A stretch of 64,000 nucleotides of DNA from Brevundimonas pondensis (GTDB taxonomy: Bacteria > Pseudomonadota > Alphaproteobacteria > Caulobacterales > Caulobacteraceae): positions 248,001 through 312,000 of the forward strand of contig NZ_CP062006.1 in the NCBI RefSeq assembly GCF_017487345.1. Direction: 5' to 3'. The position numbers and the translations under genes were made by a program. Every line of letters begins with the position of its first letter. Within the stretch, counting starts at the first letter, position 1. Below the pieces are notes generated by a model. That model saw nothing but the letters and a program-made list of their open reading frames with translations, made no database searches and was not told the DNA's origin. Shown one piece after another: positions 50,960-57,332 of this stretch.

Positions 50960-51703
50960 GTGACCACTAAACTCATGACTTCGGCTTTTGCGCTGTCAGC
51001 AGCTCTGGCGTTCGGCGCTCTGCCGGCCACCGCCGCCCTGGCGGGTCCGGAAGTGAACAGTTCGACTGTTCAGAATTCCAATCTCCAGGACAATTCCACC
51101 GATGTGGACGTGGGGCTTGCGGATTCGCTGAACAACAATTCGACCAACGACTCCAACAACGACAATTCGACCGACCTTGATGTGGGCGTGTCGGATTCGT
51201 TCAATGACAGCTCGAATTCGAACAATGACAACTCCGCGGACCTCGATGTCGGCGTGACGGACTCGTTCAACGACAACTCGCAGGCGGACTCGAACAACGA
51301 CAACTCGACCAACCTGTCGGTGGCGGATTCGTTCAACGACAACTCCCAGACCGATTCGAACAACGACAACTCGACCAATCTGGATGTCGCCGTGGCGGAT
51401 TCGTTCAACGACAACTCGATGAATGATTCGAACAACGATAATTCTGATCACTCGACGACCAATATTCGGGTCGCCCTGTCGCTTCAGGACCTGAACGCCA
51501 GCGTCAGCGGCTTCAGCTTCAACGTCGGCGGCGAGGACGACGGCGGATCGCTGGACACCGGTGATATCAGCAACTCCGGCGGCGCCTTCGCCGGCTTCGC
51601 GGGTATCCAGACCGTGACCTACAACACGGGCTTCGCATCCAATAATCAGGCTGCGACGGCGATCAGCGCCAACGCCAACGTCACCTTCGGCAACGGCGGC
51701 TGA
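50960..51703 (+). CDS. Secreted Asn/Asp/Ser repeat protein, candidate amyloid subunit
   Basis: The 247-residue precursor starts at GTG with GGAGG eight bases before. The signal peptide spans residues 1-28 (ending ALA). Residues 44-159 are five tandem repeats of 24, 22, 24, 22 and 24 residues with consensus DNST-LDV-VADSFNDNS--DSNN. A Gly-rich region and a C-terminal module follow: GGAFAGFAGIQTVTY, then NTGFASNNQAATAISANANV. There is no Cys, no transmembrane anchor and very low complexity. This is the profile of Fap/curli-like fibre subunits (FapB/FapC role). The protein is acidic and Asn-rich, unlike Ca-binding RTX repeats. Role inferred from composition and neighbours. Confidence 0.75.
   Translation: MTTKLMTSAFALSAALAFGALPATAALAGPEVNSSTVQNSNLQDNSTDVDVGLADSLNNNSTNDSNNDNSTDLDVGVSDSFNDSSNSNNDNSADLDVGVTDSFNDNSQADSNNDNSTNLSVADSFNDNSQTDSNNDNSTNLDVAVADSFNDNSMNDSNNDNSDHSTTNIRVALSLQDLNASVSGFSFNVGGEDDGGSLDTGDISNSGGAFAGFAGIQTVTYNTGFASNNQAATAISANANVTFGNGG
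51089..51436 (+). repeat. Five coding tandem repeats (66 or 72 bases)
   Basis: Unit lengths in order are 72, 66, 72, 66 and 72 bases (residues 44-159 of the secreted repeat protein). Sequence such as TTCAACGACAACTC recurs almost unchanged. Length alternates because units 2 and 4 each lack two codons, at different places. Confidence 0.9.
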
Positions 51704-51714
51704 AAGCAACAATG

Positions 51715-51752
51715 AACCGGCCAGGCGGATCGTCTGGCCGGTTTTCTTTTTC
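51715..51752 (+). terminator. Terminator/attenuator inside the amyloid-like operon
   Basis: Perfect 10-base stem AACCGGCCAG / CTGGCCGGTT with a nine-base loop, then TTCTTTTT, 12 bases after the repeat-protein stop and before the next gene's GAGGAGGG. Partial read-through would give more fibre subunit than export machinery. Confidence 0.9.
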
Positions 51753-51772
51753 GCTTTCGAGGAGGGTGACCC

Positions 51773-52204
51773 ATGTTTCGCATTCTGAGCGGCGTCTTGC
51801 CGGGTGCGCTGGTCTTCATGATCGCCGCCGGGGCCGCAGCCCAGGTCGTTCCGCAGATCGAGGCTCCCGATCCGGTTCTGCCGGCGCCTGTCTTGCCAGA
51901 CGCAGTCTCGACGGCTGTGGCGTCTCCAGCGTCGGCGGTGTCGGCCTCTCAGGCCTTGAGCCTTGAGGAGCTGCAGGAAGAAAGCGGTCGGCAGGGCATT
52001 CAGATCTACGCCGGCGCCAACCAGAACCTGTCGGCGGTCAACTCGGGCAACAGCATTCACGCCGATCAGGTCGGCTCGGGCAATATCACGCTCAGCGAGG
52101 GGGCGTTCGCGGGCTTCTCCGGCATCGGCAATTTTGTCGTCAACAGCGGCCACAACAATAATCTGCAAGGCTCGCTCAGCATCATTCTCGTGACGCCGCA
52201 ATGA
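51773..52204 (+). CDS. Small secreted protein, candidate minor fibre or nucleator component
   Basis: The 143-residue precursor has a signal peptide (1-24, ending AAAQ). A Pro/Ala/Val-rich linker follows (about 25-65). The C-terminal module (about 78-143) reads LSAVNSGNSIHADQVGSGNI, then GAFAGFSGIGNFVVNSGHNN and LQGSLSIILV. The GAFAGF-GI phrase and NSG-NN-Q spacing match the C-terminus of the large repeat protein upstream, so the two share a domain. That domain resembles the G-x-N...Q style repeats of Fap fibre proteins. Strong GAGGAGGG site. Its stop overlaps the peptidase start (ATGA). Confidence 0.7.
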   Translation: MFRILSGVLPGALVFMIAAGAAAQVVPQIEAPDPVLPAPVLPDAVSTAVASPASAVSASQALSLEELQEESGRQGIQIYAGANQNLSAVNSGNSIHADQVGSGNITLSEGAFAGFSGIGNFVVNSGHNNNLQGSLSIILVTPQ

Positions 52205-52914
52205 CTGGCCGTTTCCTTGGCGTCGGAGCGACGGTCCTGCTGGCGGTCGTCTGTGGCGCCCCGGCGGCGGCCCAGGTCAGCTTCAGCCAGGGCGGCGGCA
52301 CCTATTCGCTCCAGGTCGTCAGCTATCGCGACATCCCCTTTCGGACGGTGGTGCGCCAGGAATATGATTACAGCTGCGGCTCTGCCGCCCTAGCGACCTT
52401 GCTGCGCTATCACTACGGCCGTGACGTCGCCGAACACGAAGTCTTTCTCTCCATGTACGAGAACGGCGACCGTCAGGCGATCGAGAGGGTCGGTTTCTCC
52501 CTGCTGGACATGAAGCGCTATCTGGACAGCCACGGCTTCCAGGCCGACGGCTTTCGCATGACGCTGGCGGCGCTCGAGGAGGCGCACGCTCCGGCCATCG
52601 TCGTCATCAACCTGAATGGCTATCGGCATTTTGTGGTGGTGAAGGGGCTGGCCGCCGATCGTGTTCTGGTCGGGGACCCGGCCCTGGGGCTGAAAACCTA
52701 CAGTCGCGAGGAATTCGTCGGGATGTGGAACGGCATCGCCTTCCTGATCCGCGATTCCGCCGATCGCTTCAACGCCGTCGATGAGTGGCGGCCTTTCGCT
52801 AGGGCGCCGATGGATCGCGCCCTGCCCACGGATTCACTGGCCGAACTGACCCGGGAGCTGCCGCCGCTCTATCAGATCACAACGACCTTCTCGCTGGATC
52901 CCTACCTGCGGTGA
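52201..52914 (+). CDS. Sec-exported C39 family peptidase (FapD-like)
   Basis: The 237-residue precursor has a signal peptide (1-25, ending AAAQ). The C39 papain-like domain has QEYDYSCGSAALATLL (catalytic Cys59), GYRHFVVVKGL (His143) and VGDPALG (Asp159). Unlike bacteriocin exporters it has no membrane or ATPase domain, so it works in the periplasm, as FapD does in Fap amyloid systems. C39 enzymes usually cut after Gly-Gly. The next gene encodes a product with just such a motif. ATGA overlap upstream and TGATG overlap downstream show translational coupling. Confidence 0.87.
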   Translation: MTGRFLGVGATVLLAVVCGAPAAAQVSFSQGGGTYSLQVVSYRDIPFRTVVRQEYDYSCGSAALATLLRYHYGRDVAEHEVFLSMYENGDRQAIERVGFSLLDMKRYLDSHGFQADGFRMTLAALEEAHAPAIVVINLNGYRHFVVVKGLAADRVLVGDPALGLKTYSREEFVGMWNGIAFLIRDSADRFNAVDEWRPFARAPMDRALPTDSLAELTRELPPLYQITTTFSLDPYLR

Positions 52915-53651
52915 TGAAAATGTTCCGAGTTCGAGTTCTGTCCTGGGGAGTCTGCGCGGCGGCCTTGCTGGCGGCCCAGTCCGCCCTGGCGCAGGCCGCT
53001 TCTTCTCATACCGGCGCGACCGCCGAGCCGGAGTTCGCTCAGACAGGTCTGGCGGACTTCGGGTTTGAGGACGCTCTGGCGGCTGCGTCCGCGGCTTCGC
53101 CAGAGGCCGCGCGCCTTGCCTCCGTTGAGTTGTGGACGCCCGTACCCGACGGGGCCACGCCGCTCAGCGACGATGAGCTGGCCGATATGCGGGGGGGCTA
53201 TATGACGGCGGGCGGCGTGACCTTCGATTTCGGCGCCGTGGTCCGCACCTATGTCGGCGGGGCCCTGGCGATGGAAACGCGCCTGACCTGGACCCCGACC
53301 GGGCCTGTCACCGAACAGGTGAGTGGCGGTTTGCCGGGCTGGATTCCTCTTGCGGACGGGGGCGCCATCCAGGCGGGCGGGTTGAATCTGACGGGCCTGT
53401 CGCCGGGCTCGACGGGCATGATCCTGACCGACGCCGACGGCACGACCGCCCTGATTCACAATGTGCTCAACGGTCATCTGCAGAACATGGTGTTCAACGC
53501 CGCCGACAATCGCGACATTCGCCAAGACATGCAGCTGATGCTGACCCTGCCGAACTTCGAAGCAATGCAGCGCGATTACAGCATCGCGCGTCTGGGGTCC
53601 CAGATTTCCCAGGATATCGACTGGGGCAATATTATGGGATTTGCGCACTGA
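52914..53651 (+). CDS. Secreted protein with internal double-glycine leader motif, candidate C39 substrate
   Basis: The 245-residue precursor has a Sec signal (1-27, ending ALAQ). A 56-residue Ala-rich propeptide region follows, then PLSDDELADMRGG (83-95). That matches the double-glycine leader consensus (LS-x-x-EL-x-x-x-x-GG) used by C39 peptidases. After Gly95 the sequence is all-beta: YMTAGGVTFDFGAVVRTYVG, TRLTWTPTGPV, IHNVLNGHLQNMVFNAADN, and DIRQDMQLML. There is no transmembrane segment. It follows the peptidase gene directly. It may be a matured fibre cap, chaperone or FapE-like component. The motif is seen; the processing is inferred. Confidence 0.72.
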   Translation: MKMFRVRVLSWGVCAAALLAAQSALAQAASSHTGATAEPEFAQTGLADFGFEDALAAASAASPEAARLASVELWTPVPDGATPLSDDELADMRGGYMTAGGVTFDFGAVVRTYVGGALAMETRLTWTPTGPVTEQVSGGLPGWIPLADGGAIQAGGLNLTGLSPGSTGMILTDADGTTALIHNVLNGHLQNMVFNAADNRDIRQDMQLMLTLPNFEAMQRDYSIARLGSQISQDIDWGNIMGFAH

Positions 53652-53732
53652 AAGGAGCTCGGCGGAACGGATGAGCGCCGGCTTCGTTTTACCATTCGTT
53701 AAGGAAGCATTTGGGCCCGGGGAGGGGTGAGG

Positions 53733-54584
53733 ATGCAGATGGGCGTTCCCTACGCCGGCTATTCTGAAGCCGCGCGTCAATCCATACGCGCCGAGCGTCT
53801 GGCGCGCCCGCCTTTGCGGCGCCCTCAGCGCCCTCCCGCCGATGTCGCGGCCCTGAAGGTCCTGAGCGCCGTCGCCCCGTTGAGCGAGGACGAACGGGCC
53901 CTGGTCCGCAAGCTGTGTCTGTACCGTGAATCCATTCCCGCCGGCGCCGAGTTCGCGCGCGAGGGCGAGGCCGCTCCAGCTCGCCTGATCGTTAGCGGTT
54001 GGGCTTGCCGGCAGCAGTCCTTGCCTGACGGGCGGCGTCAGATTTTCGGTTTCCTGATGGCCGGCGACGCCATCGGTCTGGGGCTGCGGCCGCGTCCCCT
54101 GGACGAGGTCTCGACCGTGGCGGTCACGCGGGTCGAGTGTGTGGACGCCTTGATGCTGCGTGAGATTTTGGCGGTCCAGGACGGACGCCATGCCGGTTTG
54201 CGCAACGCCCTTGCCGCCGCGCGTCGCTATGAGGAGGCCTGCCTGCTGGACCATGTGGTTCGTCTGGGGCGGCAGTCGGCGCATGAGCGTACGGCGCATT
54301 TCCTGCTGGAGTGGCGCCAGCGATGCCGTGTCGCCGGTCTGGCGGATGCCGAGCGCTTTCCCATGCCCCTGACGCAGGAAGTGCTGTCCGACGCCCTGGG
54401 CCTGAGCATCGTTCACCTGAACCGGACGCTCCAGCACATGAAGCGTGAGCGTCTGATCGAAATGAAACGAGGCTGGGTCGAGATTCTCGACGCCTACAGG
54501 CTGAAGTTCATCTGTGACTACCAATCGCGCTGGCCGACGGTCGGCGGCGATGGTTCATCGGTGTCATTGGTCCGGGAGTTCTAG
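53733..54584 (+). CDS. Crp/Fnr-family transcription regulator
   Basis: A 283-residue product. An unusual basic N-terminal extension (about 1-40, with ARPPLRRPQRPP) is followed by a cyclic-nucleotide-binding fold (about 45-150: GAEFAREGEAAPARLIVSGW, GRRQIFGFLMAGDAIG). The C-terminal Crp-type winged helix carries LTQEVLSDALGLSIVHLNRTLQHM (about 220-243). The Fnr iron-sulfur Cys cluster is absent and the cAMP phosphate-binding motif is not clear, so the ligand is unknown. ATG 53,733 has GGAGGGGTGAGG upstream. Placed between amyloid-like genes, it likely controls them. Confidence 0.85.
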   Translation: MQMGVPYAGYSEAARQSIRAERLARPPLRRPQRPPADVAALKVLSAVAPLSEDERALVRKLCLYRESIPAGAEFAREGEAAPARLIVSGWACRQQSLPDGRRQIFGFLMAGDAIGLGLRPRPLDEVSTVAVTRVECVDALMLREILAVQDGRHAGLRNALAAARRYEEACLLDHVVRLGRQSAHERTAHFLLEWRQRCRVAGLADAERFPMPLTQEVLSDALGLSIVHLNRTLQHMKRERLIEMKRGWVEILDAYRLKFICDYQSRWPTVGGDGSSVSLVREF

Positions 54585-54655
54585 TTCACCATCAAATGGC
54601 AATGCGCGTGGTCGCGCGGCGTGATTGGCTGACGAATATTGAATGGGAGGCTGAC

Positions 54656-55963
54656 GTGTATTTTCGTAAGGCCGTTCATCTTCTGGGGGTGTCGTCGCTC
54701 GCCATCGTCATGGTCTGCGCCTCGGAGGGCGCGGCGCGCGCCCAGGAGGAAGACCCCTCTGCTCGCCTGGCCCGGCTCGAAGCTCTAGTGGCCGAACAGA
54801 GCCGGCGTCTGAGTGAACAGGAAGCCATGCTGGCGCGTCAGGCTGAACTCCTGGAGGCGCAATCCCGACGCATCGACGAGCGCTGGCGCGTCGATAACCG
54901 CTATAGTGAAGTCGCGTCTGTTCCACCGGGGGCTACCTTGCTGGGGCCGGCGGGCCTGGAAGCATGGCGCGCGGGTCAGGATACGACGGGTCAGAATCCG
55001 GATGGACGCTCGCCGATTCAGCCGCCGCCGCCGCCCTCGTTGAACGAGCGGCGCCTGCAACTTGCCGCTGTGCCTGAAGAGGTCGCGGTGTTGAGCCCGA
55101 AAGGCCGGCTCACCTTCGACGTTTCGGCGGAATACACGCGTTCCTCGGCCAATCGCCTGGTGTTCCGCGGCGTCGAGATCGTGCCCGGCTTGCAGATCGG
55201 GGTCATCGAAGCCAGCGAGGCGGACCGCGACACCTTCGGCGCCACGATTGCAGGGCGTTACGGCATAACCGATCGCATCGAGGTGGATGCGCGCATTCCC
55301 TATCTGAAGCGCAATGACACCATCACCACCGTCCAGCAGCGCGACGAGGCCGTGACCCGGACCATCGACCTCAAGGGCGACGGCATCGGCGATGTCGAGG
55401 CGGGCATCCGCTATCAGATCAACGGGGGCGAAAAGGGACGTCCTGTGTTCGTCGCTGGCCTGCGCGTGAAGAGCGACACCGGCGAAGGGCCGTTCGATAT
55501 CCCGCGTGATGAGTTCGGCGTGGCCAGCCGTCTGGCGACCGGTTCGGGCTTCTGGGGGATCGAGCCCAGTCTCAGCATGCTGTTCCCCAGTGATCCGGCA
55601 GTCATCTTCGCCAACATCAGTTACTTCGCCCACCTGCCCAGGGATATCGACAAGAGGGAAGGCGACATTCTGATCGGACGGGTCGATCCCGGCGATTCCA
55701 TCGGCCTGGGCATAGGCTTCGCTTTCGCGCTCAATCAGCGCTTCTCCTATTCATTGGGCTACAAGCACAACTACATTCGCCCGACGAGCACGGAGTTGAA
55801 CAACATCACCGAGAAGTCTGACGATCTTCAGATCGGCGCCCTGACCTTCGGCATGTCCTATCGCATTACGGACAGGTTCTCCCTGAACGGTAATTTCGAA
55901 TTCGGCGTGACCGAGGACGCCCCCGATATGCGTTTCGTGCTGCGCGTGCCGGTGGTCTTCTAG
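54656..55963 (+). CDS. FapF-like outer-membrane protein: coiled coil plus beta-barrel
   Basis: The 435-residue precursor starts at GTG with GGGAGG five bases upstream. It has a signal peptide (1-30, ending ARAQ). A coiled coil spans about 35-78 (ARLEALVAEQSRRLSEQEAM, then RQAELLEAQSRRID). A Pro-rich linker (PPPPP at 123-127) follows, then a beta-barrel (about 150-435) with regular alternating strands, ending RVPVVF with a C-terminal Phe. This is the layout of FapF, the trimeric outer-membrane channel that secretes Fap amyloid subunits. An upstream ATG at 54,599 would spoil the signal peptide. Confidence 0.78.
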   Translation: MYFRKAVHLLGVSSLAIVMVCASEGAARAQEEDPSARLARLEALVAEQSRRLSEQEAMLARQAELLEAQSRRIDERWRVDNRYSEVASVPPGATLLGPAGLEAWRAGQDTTGQNPDGRSPIQPPPPPSLNERRLQLAAVPEEVAVLSPKGRLTFDVSAEYTRSSANRLVFRGVEIVPGLQIGVIEASEADRDTFGATIAGRYGITDRIEVDARIPYLKRNDTITTVQQRDEAVTRTIDLKGDGIGDVEAGIRYQINGGEKGRPVFVAGLRVKSDTGEGPFDIPRDEFGVASRLATGSGFWGIEPSLSMLFPSDPAVIFANISYFAHLPRDIDKREGDILIGRVDPGDSIGLGIGFAFALNQRFSYSLGYKHNYIRPTSTELNNITEKSDDLQIGALTFGMSYRITDRFSLNGNFEFGVTEDAPDMRFVLRVPVVF

Positions 55964-55988
55964 GGCGAAGGCTATCTGACCTGCGCGC

Positions 55989-57332
55989 CTACCGGCGGAA
56001 GTCTCCGGGTTTGAGGTTGTGGCGCTTCAACTTGTCATAGAAGGTCTTTCTCGGAATCTTCAGGTGCAGAAGCGCCTCGGCGATATCGCCGCCGAACGTC
56101 TCCAGGGTGTCGTGAAGAATGCGGCGTTCAAACTGGGATACACGTTCGGACAGCCCGCTGTCGGGTTCGCCGTGCGGACCTTCGCCTAAGGCTTCGAGAC
56201 CCAGAGCGAAGCGTTGGGCGAAATGAGACAACTCCCGGATGTTGCCGGGCCATGGTGCTTCCAGCAGGTGTGACCGCACGGCGTCGGTAATCGGCGGCGT
56301 GACTCCATCAGCCCGAACCTGGGCGCGGGCCAGAAGGCAAGCGAACAGCAGGGGGACGTCCTCGCGGCGCTCCCTCAAGGGGGGCATGCGAAGCCTGACC
56401 GCGTTCAGCCGGTAGTAGAGGTCCTCGCGCACCCGACCGTCGGCCACGGCTTCGCCGAGGTCGCCGGTCGACGAGGCCAGGACGCGCAGGTCCACGGCGC
56501 GAGGCGTGTCGGCGCCGATGGGGTGGATTTCCCGCTCTTCAAGGACGCGCAGCATCTTGACCTGGACCGACAGGGGCATGCTGTCGACGGCGTCCAGAAA
56601 CAATGTGCCGTTGTGCGCCCGCTCCACATGGCCGACGCGACGACGCATGGCGCCGGCGAATGCGCCCAGTTCATGACCGAACAGTTCGCTTTCGATCAGA
56701 CCCTCGGGCAGGGCCCCGCAGTTGACGGCGACGAAGGGCTGGGGACGGCGTCGTCCGCTGTAATGCAGGGCGCGGGCGACGGCCTCCTTTCCAGCGCCCG
56801 TTTCACCTTCGATCAGGACGTCCATGCGGGCGTCGGCGATCTGGGCGATGGTGGCGCGAAGTGCGCGGATCGCCCGGCTTTCGCCCAACAGCGGCAGTTC
56901 CAGTCCCGCCTCGGACGACAGGGCGGCCAGGCGACGGTTGTCGAGAACCAGGGCCCGCTTCTCCAGCGCTCGCTTCAGGCTTTCGTGCAGACGTTCGAAA
57001 GCAAAGGGCTTGGCCACGAAGTCATAGGCGCCCGCGCTCATGGCGGCCACGGCTTCAGCGATGTCGCCGTGGCCGGTGATAAGGATCACGGGCAAGGCGG
57101 AATCGAGTGTCTGGAGTCGTGTCAGCAGTTGCCTTCCGTCCATGCCGGGCATCCGAAGGGCGGACACGACGACGCCGGGAAAGTCGGCGTCGATCTCTGC
57201 CAGGGCGGGGTTGGCGGAATGAAAGGTGCGAACGGACAGGCCTGCGAGTTCCAGCCGTTCGGCCAGGGCGGCGCGGAAGTCGTCGTCGTCTTCAATGAGG
57301 GCGACGGCGTCGAGGCGCGGAAAGTCCATCAT
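55989..57332 (-). CDS. DctD-like sigma54 regulator with lost key residues
   Basis: A 447-residue NtrC-family protein: receiver (about 8-120), AAA+ (about 148-370) and Fis-type helix-turn-helix (about 405-445, GGDIAEALLHLKIPRKTFYDKL). Three usual residues are changed. The phospho-acceptor Asp is Ala58 (VVVSALRMPGMDG). The sigma54-contact GAFTGA is GAFAGA (223-228). The Walker B DE is DA (LFLDAVDS, Ala248). Walker A GETGAGKE (176-183) and the receiver Lys108 (AKPF) remain. It may work without phosphorylation or ATP hydrolysis, as a repressor or titrator. It overlaps the kinase gene by ATGA. Confidence 0.85.
   Translation of the reverse strand: MMDFPRLDAVALIEDDDDFRAALAERLELAGLSVRTFHSANPALAEIDADFPGVVVSALRMPGMDGRQLLTRLQTLDSALPVILITGHGDIAEAVAAMSAGAYDFVAKPFAFERLHESLKRALEKRALVLDNRRLAALSSEAGLELPLLGESRAIRALRATIAQIADARMDVLIEGETGAGKEAVARALHYSGRRRPQPFVAVNCGALPEGLIESELFGHELGAFAGAMRRRVGHVERAHNGTLFLDAVDSMPLSVQVKMLRVLEEREIHPIGADTPRAVDLRVLASSTGDLGEAVADGRVREDLYYRLNAVRLRMPPLRERREDVPLLFACLLARAQVRADGVTPPITDAVRSHLLEAPWPGNIRELSHFAQRFALGLEALGEGPHGEPDSGLSERVSQFERRILHDTLETFGGDIAEALLHLKIPRKTFYDKLKRHNLKPGDFRR

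Noticed and set aside
51089..51436. Regular repeats that could be mistaken for a CRISPR array
   Set aside because: Units are multiples of three, in frame within a gene with signal peptide, and lack unique spacers.
50960..52204. Curli (csg) system
   Set aside because: No CsgG lipoprotein, CsgE, CsgF or CsgD-like gene; a C39 peptidase and a coiled-coil beta-barrel fit Fap better.
52914..53651. Classical double-glycine bacteriocin or microcin
   Set aside because: The leader motif is internal after a Sec signal, the mature part is about 150 residues, and no ABC exporter or immunity gene is nearby.
53733..54584. Fnr-type oxygen sensor
   Set aside because: The N-terminal Cys cluster for an iron-sulfur centre is absent; Cys residues are scattered.
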